Below are positions 57,502 to 64,000 of a stretch of 64,000 bases of DNA, piece by piece (position 1 is the first letter of the stretch; the number at the start of each line of letters is the position of its first letter). The position numbers and the translations under genes are program-made. Source of the stretch: Chloranthus sessilifolius (lineage: Eukaryota; Streptophyta; Magnoliopsida; Chloranthales; Chloranthaceae); assembly GCA_021018995.1 (NCBI GenBank), contig CM037593.1:40933810-40997809 (forward strand). The letters are read 5' to 3'. The notes beneath the pieces were generated by a model. The model did no database searches, had not been told where the DNA came from, and worked only from the letters and a program-made list of their open reading frames with translations.

Positions 57502-57513
57502 TGGTATCAGAGC
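57502..57513 (+). other. Primer-binding site, initiator tRNA-Met type
   Basis: TGGTATCAGAGC starts two bases after the LTR end. This is the widespread plant Ty3 primer site complementary to the 3' end of initiator tRNA-Met. Confidence 0.9.
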
Positions 57514-57605
57514 CTAGGCTTTAGGTTGAACTACGGGTTCAGGTTGGATTGTTTTTACAATCTATGTACTGATCAATGTTGTTGTTTTCACAATGACAGA
57601 GCAGT

Positions 57606-58903
57606 ATGGGCCCTAAGTTCAGAGGCGGTCACAGTGGAGGTAGAGGAGGTCAGAGAGAGGTTCCCCTGAGGGAAATACCTGAGGTGATAGGCACGTCGCG
57701 GGGATTGGAATTCCTTTCGCACATTAATGCGATTCCCGTGAGACCGAGAGGAGGAAGAAGAGGTAATGAAGAAAGAATGGAGCAGGTGTTGGAAGCCTTG
57801 GCTACCAACGTCGCTCAACAGACGGCTGCTCTGACTCAGCAGGCAGCTAGACCCCCTCATCAGCCAAGCGGATTAGTGGAGTTTAGGAGAATGAGACCTC
57901 CTAAATTCTCGGGTCAGATGGATCCCATAGAGGCGGAGGGATGGATACTGGAGATGGAGAAACTTTTCGAAGTGCTCCAATGTAATAACGTGGAGAAACT
58001 GCGCTGGGCCACTTTCAAATTAGACGGTGACGCCGAACCTTGGTGGAAGTTGGTGTCACAGAATAGACAGAGAGAGTTTCCTCACACTCCTTGGACGTGG
58101 GAGGAGTTCACGGAGGTGTTTTATCACAAATACTTCCCGAAAATTGTGAGGCATCAGTGGGAAGTGAAATTTATAGAAGTGAAATTTATAGAATTGAAAT
58201 AGGGTGCCATGCCAGTGAGGGATTATGGGGCTGAGTTTGATAGACTGGCTAGGTTTGCACCCCAGCACGTAGCCACTGAATTGATGAGAGCAAGGAAGTT
58301 TCAACTTGGCCTGAGACAGAATTTGCAGAAGGATGTCGCCATGTGGGAAATGGAGACATATGAGAGAGTGATGGCCAAGGCTCTCATAGCAGAGGAGGAG
58401 AACGAGAAACAGTTCTCTTGGAGAGACAAGCAGGTGAGAGAGAGAGAGACCATTTCAAGGGCAGTCTCAGGACATGGAGCAGAACAAGAGGGCTAGATTT
58501 TCCAGACCTCCGAGATACCCTACACACTCTCGACCGGCGATTTCTTCAGGTCCGAGTTCATACCAAAGAGCAGCAGTACCTACGTCTTCCAGACCATTCC
58601 GACCATTTGGATCTTCTGGTAGCGGGGCCTCAGTGACTCAGGGACCTTCAAGGGTCTCGTCTTTCACTCGATCCGTGTCATGTGCAAAGTGTGGGAAACC
58701 ACACAAGACAGAAGAGTGCAGGAGAGAGACAGGGGCATGCTTCAGGTGTGGCAAGATGGGCCACTTGGTTAGGAACTGCCCAGAGGAGAGCAAGGAGCGA
58801 TCAGGGTCGGTATCTACACAGAGATCTTCTCGACCTGTGGTTCATGGTCGAGCATACGCCGTTACCGCGACCGATGCTCTGACATCGAATGATGTCATCC
58901 AAG
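57606..58903 (+). pseudogene. gag of the Tekay-like element with CCHC knuckles
   Basis: ATG at 57606 (MGPKFRGGHSGGRGGQ). Gag core at 57870-58330: RMRPPKFSGQMDPIEAEGWI, LDGDAEPWWKLV, WTWEEFTEVFYHKYFP, then DYGAEFDRLARFAP. Zinc region at 58680-58790: CAKCGKPHKTEEC and CFRCGKMGHLVRNC. Breaks: TAG at 58200-58202 after a 15-bp duplication (AAGTGAAATTTATAG twice), and a frameshift in the GA run at about 58438-58450. Gag builds the cytoplasmic particle. The frame runs into a putative intron at 58904. Confidence 0.9.
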
Positions 58904-59045
58904 GTACGATGAAAAGTTCAAGAAAAGATATTTTATCTAGTGAGATGAACTTAGTATAGAATTGCTTTGATTGAGTATTATAATAATATTACAAGTACGC
59001 GCACACATCTTGAATACTTGATTTAATATTGAAATTGGCTTATAG
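58904..59045 (+). other. Putative intron 1 of the Tekay-like gag-pol
   Basis: 142 bp, AT-rich, GTACGATG...GGCTTATAG, with in-frame stops. Removing it joins ...DVIQ to GELKVYRSCDICF in one codon (phase 1) and leads in frame into the protease motif. Without removal the gag frame ends at TAG 58957. It could instead be a short insertion with chance splice borders. Confidence 0.6.
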
Positions 59046-59580
59046 GTGAGCTGAAGGTGTATAGGAGTTGTGACATTTGCTTCCATAGAGCTCGAGTCTT
59101 GATAAACCCAGGCTCTATGCACTCATTCGTAAGGCCTCAATTTACGAAGGAATTGAGTGCCACTCCAGAACAATTAGATTTCATTTTGACAGTGTCAATT
59201 CCCACGGGTAGTGCAGTGAATGCACTCACAGTGTGTAAGTCGATGTGGTAATTAATGGGTGAGCGAGCAAAACAGGCTCTTGGCAGACTTAATTCTGTTA
59301 GATATGAAGGGGTTCGACATCATTTTGGGAATGGACTGGCTATCCGCTTACCACGCGAGCGTTGATTGTCTTCGGAAGATAGTGGTGTTTCGTCCTCCAA
59401 AGGAGCGATCATTCAGATTCCTCAGGGTGAAGTCTAAGGTAGCGCCGTGGATATCTGCTATTCGGGCCGAAAAGATGATGAAGAGTGGATGCAGTGGATA
59501 TATAGCCTTTCTACAAGAGCAACGGGAGGAGACAAATGTGATATCCGATATTCACGTTGCATGAGAGTATCCCGATGTAT
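59046..59580 (+). pseudogene. Protease region of the Tekay-like pol
   Basis: The active-site motif reads VLINPGSMHSFV; the catalytic residue, normally Asp, is Asn. Then come FTKELSATPEQLDF, a frameshift with a stop near 59235-59250, and LLADLILLDMKGFDIILGMDWLSAYHA, the standard end of the domain. The sequence is recognisable but cannot give an active protease. Confidence 0.85.
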
Positions 59581-60806
59581 TCCCTGAGGAATTGCCATGA
59601 CTACCACCAGCTCGGGAGATTGAGTTTGCAATTAGTCTGGTTCAAGGCACTGAACTAGTATCTAAGGCTCCTTATTGGATGGCTCCAGCAGAATTGCAAG
59701 AGTTGAAGGAGCAACTACAAGAACTGCTTGACAAAGGGTTCATTCGATTGAGTGTGTCTCCTTGGGGAGCACCCGTGTTGTTTGTCAGAAAAAAGGATGG
59801 TTCGATGCGTCTATGCATTGACTATCGGCAGTTGAATAAGTTGACGATTAAGAATCGTTACCCGCTCCCTAGGATTGATGATCTATTTGATCAGTTACAA
59901 GGAGCGAGGTTCCTTACGAAGATCGACTTGAGATCAGGTTATCATCAGCTACGAGTCAAAGCTGAAGATATTGAGAAGACGACGTTCAGAACCAGATATG
60001 GGCACTATGAATTCTTAGTTATGCCATTTGGATTGACGAACGCACCTGCATCGTTTATGGACCTGATGAACCGAGTGTTTAAACCACACTTGGACAAGTC
60101 AGTGGTTGTCTTTGTAGATGACATCCTTGTCTATTCCAAGACAAAGGAGGAACATAAAGAGCATCTATATGTAGCCTTACAGACCCTCAGAGAGCACAAA
60201 TTGTATGCGAAGCTCAGTAAGTGTGAGTTTTGGCTAGACCAAGTTAGTTTCTTGGGCCATATCATCCCTGCTAAGGGTATAACAGTGGATCCGACAAAGA
60301 TAGAAGCGGTCGTAAACTGGGAACAACCTAGAATGGTAACTGAGGTCCATAGTTTCCTCGGTTTGGCAGGATACTACAGGCGATTTGTAGAAGGGTTCTC
60401 TAAGCTATCAAGTTTGCTTACTCAGCTCACTAAGAAAAATGCTAAGTTTGATTAGACTGATCAGTGTGAGAAGAGTTTCCAGGAATTGAAGAAGCGTCTG
60501 ACTACAGCACCAGTGTTGGCTATACCATCTGGTAGAGGAGGTTTTGCTATCTACAGTGACGCATCATATAGTGGTTTGGGTTGTGTCCTCAACCAGTACA
60601 AGAAGGTTATCGCATATGGCTCTAGACAGCTTAAGGAACATGAGAGAAATTACCCGACTCATGATCTGGAGTTGGCGACGGTGATCTTCGCTTTGAAGAT
60701 TTGGAGGCACTACTTGTACGGTGAGACGCTTGATATCTACACCGACCACAAAAGCCTTAAGTATTTGTTTACCCAGAAGGATTTGAATATGCGACAGCAC
60801 AGATAG
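59581..60806 (+). pseudogene. Reverse transcriptase and RNase H of the Tekay-like pol
   Basis: RT at 59679-60455: [58 protein letters not shown] and intact FVDDILVYS. RNase H at 60486-60806: [48 protein letters not shown]. All are in one frame. Breaks: TGA near 59598, TAG at 60453-60455, TAG at 60804-60806, the latter two where Trp is usual. The RT core is otherwise well preserved. Confidence 0.93.
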
Positions 60807-62033
60807 ATGGAGTTCTTGAAAGATTACGATTGTTCCATCCAGTATCACCTTAGGAAGGCCAACGTTGTGGCAGATGCTTTGAGCAGGAAGTTTTTAGCTC
60901 AGTTGACACACCTTATCACCAGAGTGCAGCGGTGGCATCTACTTGAGGACCTGGCCTTGTGCGATACACTGATTGATGTCAGAGGTTCAGGGGCATTGAT
61001 GGCTACGATTGTGATACTGCCCATGTTGTTTGATAATGTGTGTAAGCTCCAGATGATTGACGGTGAGCTTATGGCCATTAGAAAGGATGTGATCAATGGG
61101 ATCAGGCCTGATTTTACCATCAAGGATGATGGCACTTTACTATTTCGAGATCGGATGTGCATACCTGATACGAAGGACCTAAAAGATATAATTTTGGAAG
61201 AAGCGCATAAGTTTACATATGCTATACATCCTGGGAGTACCAAGATGTACCAAGATCTCAAGCGAAGTTTTTGGTGGAGAGGACTGAAGAAAGATGTTGC
61301 AGATTATGTTTCTCGATGTTTGGTCTGCCAACAAGTGAAAATGGACCATTGGAATCCAGCGGGTTTGTTACAACCATTGCCAGTGCCAGAGTGGAAATGG
61401 GAAGCCATTTCTATGGATTTTATTCTAGGATTGCCGAGCACATTTAGAAAGAACAATGCCATTTGGGTCATTGTAGACCGACTGACGAACTTTGCACATT
61501 TTCTGTCGTATCGGACTACATTCACAGCCAATAAGCTAGTCGAGCTGTACATGAAGGAGATAGTTTGGTTACATGGCATACCAGTCAGCATCGTATGTGA
61601 TAGAGATCCGCTATATACGTCGCAATTTTGGCTACGATTCCAGGAAGGCATGGGTACTAAATTGGAGTTCAGCTTAGCGTTTCATCCTCAGACAGATGGG
61701 CAGACTGAGAGAGTGAATCAGATCATAGAGGATATGTTGCGTGCATGTATGTTGGACTTTCATGGTATATGGGATCAACATTTGCCTCTGATTGAGTTCG
61801 CTTATAATAACAGCTATCAGTCGAGTATTAGGATGGCGCCGTATGAAGCCTTATATGGACGTCGATGCAGATCTCCATTGAATTGGGAAGAAGTCGGCGA
61901 GAAGCTTGTTTTGGGACCTGAGATCATGGACAGTGCCACCGAGACGGTTAGGTTGATCCGCGAAAGATTGAGGGTTGCTCAAAGTCGCCAAAAGAGCTAT
62001 GCAGATCTCCATCAGATGCAAGTGGAGTTTCAG
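60807..62033 (+). pseudogene. Integrase (zinc finger and core) of the Tekay-like pol
   Basis: HHCC motif at about 61205-61330 (HKFTYAIHPG..CLVCQQ). Core: Asp in ISMDFILGLP (about 61415), Asp in VCDRDPLYTSQFW (about 61600) and Glu in TDGQTERVNQ (about 61710), giving the D-D-E triad intact. NNSYQSSIRMAPYEALYGRRCRSP follows. The segment is open over 410 codons and continues across a putative intron into the C-terminal part. Confidence 0.93.
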
Positions 62034-62110
62034 GTATAACCTAATACGTTAGATGACTGGTAAGTCCATAGTTCAATTGATTTACTATGGAATTCACACT
62101 TGTTTTTCAG
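62034..62110 (+). other. Putative intron 2 of the Tekay-like gag-pol
   Basis: 77 bp, GTATAACC...TTGTTTTTCAG, with a good polypyrimidine tract and an in-frame TAA three bases in. Removal joins VEFQ to VGDKVFVKILP with phase 0, restoring the usual integrase sequence without gain or loss of a residue. The precision makes a real intron likely. Confidence 0.7.
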
Positions 62111-62530
62111 GTTGGAGACAAGGTATTTGTAAAAATTTTACCAACCAAGGGCGTGATGCGCTTTGGGAAACGCGAAAAGCTGAGTCCTCGATATATAGGT
62201 CCATTTGAGGTACTCGGGTGGGTTGGCGAAGTCGCTTATCGGATTGCCTTGCCACCATAGTTAGCAAGCATGCATAACATTTTTCATGTGTCTATGCTAC
62301 GACACTACGTACGCGATCCGACTCACGTCTTGGATTTCCAACCAATTGAGCTACAAGAGGATTTGACGGTGATTGAGGAACCAATCGCGATCTTGGATCA
62401 TAGAGATCAAGTCTTGCGGACCAAGTTGATTCCACTGGTGCTAGTCAAATGGCGAAATCATTCGGATTCGGAAGCTACTTGGGAACGCGCAATCGAGATC
62501 TAGGAGAAGTATCCACACTTGTTTACCTGA
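62111..62530 (+). pseudogene. Integrase C-terminus with chromodomain
   Basis: GVMRFGKREKLSPRYIGPFEVL is the GPF/Y module, and HNIFHVSMLRHYVRDPTHVL follows. The chromodomain-like tail is VLRTKLIPLVLVKWRNHSDSEATWE. Chromodomains of this group steer integration to marked chromatin. Stops: TAG at 62258-62260 (after IALPP) and TAG just before EKYPHLFT, with the final TGA at 62528-62530. Confidence 0.88.
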
Positions 62531-63229
62531 TAAGAGAGGTAAATTCTTAGTTATTTTCATTTAAAGATTCGTCGCCATGAGTATGTTGTTGTCTGTGAGC
62601 ATGTGTCATTGGCTCAAGAAATTTCCTTCTGTGGGTTCTGTATGTGATGTACATGTACCCTTGTTTTCGAAGTGCGGACAGTTCGCTTTAAAAAGTTGAC
62701 TGTGCTAAGAAATAGTGTCACAGCCAGCATTGATCGATCAACAGAGGCATTGATCGATCAATTTAGTGATTGATCGATCAACAAAGTGAGGTGATCGATC
62801 AATGATAGTTAAGGATTGTACTCAAATGTTAGACTATTGATCGATCAACAGGGGTATTGATCGATCAATATTTGTTCCATTGATCGATCAACAAAGATCA
62901 GTGATCGATCAACAGGGGTTGGTGATCGATCAATGCATCGATTTAGGGCCTAAAGGTGCTTCATTGATCGAGCAATGAAAGCATTGATCGATCAATCCTG
63001 GGGTTTAAGTTAAAGGTTTGGGGTTTCGAACAGTCATTTGCACGAAGCTATTAGAGTGATCGATCAAGGGCTTTCGGACTCCGACCATTCAACCTCCTTC
63101 CCGACTCATTTCCAGCTATCTACATTCTTCCTTCCGCATGATTCGAGTGGACATTTCTCCATTCGCTCGGTAAAGCTTTCTTCTCGTTCATTTTGAGTCT
63201 TGTTTCGTGTTTATTTGTAAATTTTGACC
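62531..63229 (+). repeat. Spacer with internal ATTGATCGATCAAT array
   Basis: At 62720-63075 about eleven copies of the same palindrome as in the 5' LTR (TTGATCGATCAA core) occur between pol and the extra ORF. The flanking sequence does not match the LTR array region obviously. No ORF was recognised before 63230. Confidence 0.85.
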
Positions 63230-64000
63230 ATGGGCCTGCGAATGAAGAATGCTTCGCAGAAGATCCCAACATCCCGAGCTCGTACACCCGTACCGCCCTC
63301 CGTTCCCATTCCCCAACCACCCGTGCCACCTGTGGCATCGGTTTCGACCATGGTACCACCTGTTCCGACCCCCGTTCCGATTCTCGTCGAACGTGAAGTC
63401 CCCAAACCTTGGTGGGCTTCCAAAACGTTCCTACCTGAGTATGTTTTTACGTCCTCGCTCTACGAGGACCGACCCGAAATGGCTTGGGCCATGAGTTATA
63501 TCCAAAAGCTCGGGTTGAAACCCTTGCTTGAACCATTCCATGACCATTATTGTCCACGTCTTGTGCAACTATTCTTTCAAAACCTTTGATGGGGTGATAG
63601 TCGACATCGACTCGTCACAACCATAGATGGGTTTGAATATAAATTCAACCATTTCCATGTCGCGGCGGCACTTCAATGCCCGTCCGCTTACGTTGAGACG
63701 TGTGGCCTGGATGCCCCGTACGTCAAGGAGGTCTCTTTCACTGACGTGATCACCAAGATGACCCAGGGTCAGCATGGGAAGGGTCAATCCATCTCTAGGG
63801 CCCAATTACCCGATAAATTGTGGATGCTTGATACGTACATCAAGTGTGCACTTAACCCGTTTTTACACAAGTCCTCGCGGACTGGGGTAGTGCAACAAGC
63901 ACTATTCTTTTCCTATGAGAACCGTTGGTTCTCAATGGCCGACTTGGTCATCGATGGCATCATCAATGCCAATTACCTTATGTCGGAGAAGGTCAAGTCG
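63230..64000 (+). CDS. Additional ORF of the Tekay-like element (plant-transposon-protein-like), partial
   Basis: The ATG at 63230 opens a frame with a Pro/Val-rich start (TPVPPSVPIPQPPVPPV), then WWASKTFLPEYVF..YIQKLGLKPLLEPFHDHYCPRLVQLFFQNL. A single TGA at 63587-63589 interrupts it. The same frame continues to the window end with TTIDGFEYKFNHFHVAAALQ, KLWMLDTYIKCALNPFLHKS and VQQALFFSYENRWFSMADLV. This order resembles the 'putative plant transposon protein' domain seen in accessory ORFs of plant retrotransposons; the match is by eye and moderate. It lies in sense orientation between pol and the unseen 3' LTR. Function unknown. The end is outside the window. Confidence 0.6.

Larger units (their letters stand above)
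54789..64000 (+). mobile_element. Tekay/Del-like chromovirus (Ty3), 5' LTR to beyond pol, runs off the window
   Basis: LTR 54789-57499 (TGTAATAGCCCG ... GGGCTGTCACA), initiator-Met-type primer site, gag, zinc knuckles, protease, RT, RNase H, integrase and C-terminal chromodomain, all on the plus strand. Then come a palindrome-rich spacer and an additional ORF. The 3' LTR is beyond 64000. Bases before the LTR are TAGAG (54784-54788), the expected TSD to look for downstream. Several stops and frameshifts indicate an inactive copy. Confidence 0.92.

Overview
This window looks like transposon-packed intergenic DNA of a large angiosperm nuclear genome. Evidence: GT-AG introns, a plant-type U2AF35 relative, and plant lineages of LTR retrotransposons (Tekay/Del-like chromovirus, Tat/Ogre-like Ty3, Ty1/copia), a MuDR-type MULE, a DUF659-type hAT transposon, a tRNA-derived SINE and MITE-like elements. 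The species cannot be named from sequence alone. No intact, clearly housekeeping gene is seen; nearly every reading frame belongs to a mobile element, and most are broken.

Layout. 1-3000: 3' part of a U2AF35-like splicing-factor gene with stop and frameshift (probable pseudogene). 3739-6259 and 13477-15728: two solo LTRs of related Tekay-like families, each with a 5-bp target-site duplication (TSD); between them lie CACTA fragments, a PIF/Harbinger-like MITE, a SINE with 18-bp TSD and inverted-repeat elements. 17732-19622: truncated minus-orientation LTR of the first family, abutting a copia remnant (19623-20263 and 28618-29822). That remnant is split by an 8.3-kb MULE (20264-28608, 9-bp TSD) carrying a decayed transposase (minus) and, convergent to it, an intact GRF zinc-finger/transmembrane ORF (plus). 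32.1-54.4 kb: three-level nest. A minus-strand hAT transposon is interrupted by a Tekay-like LTR (33430-52156), itself interrupted by a 16.3-kb Tat/Ogre-like element (33942-50216; TSD GGAAC). 54789 to the right edge: a Tekay-like element with 2.7-kb 5' LTR, initiator-Met-type primer site, gag, protease, RT, RNase H, integrase, chromodomain, then a palindrome-rich spacer and an extra ORF running off the window.

Most unusual signals. (1) The five Tekay-like LTRs (three subfamilies) all hold, near the 3' end, a 3' splice site followed in the same phase by a short acidic reading frame, as if the LTR carried a terminal exon. (2) At one fixed position inside these LTRs each subfamily has its own array of perfect short palindromes. 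(3) The right-hand element appears to contain two spliceosomal introns in gag-pol. (4) The MULE arrangement mirrors MuDR, with a GRF-TM ORF in the mudrB position. (5) The Tat/Ogre element repeats a 27-bp palindrome in its LTRs and leader. All protein calls are by eye from motifs; no database search was run.
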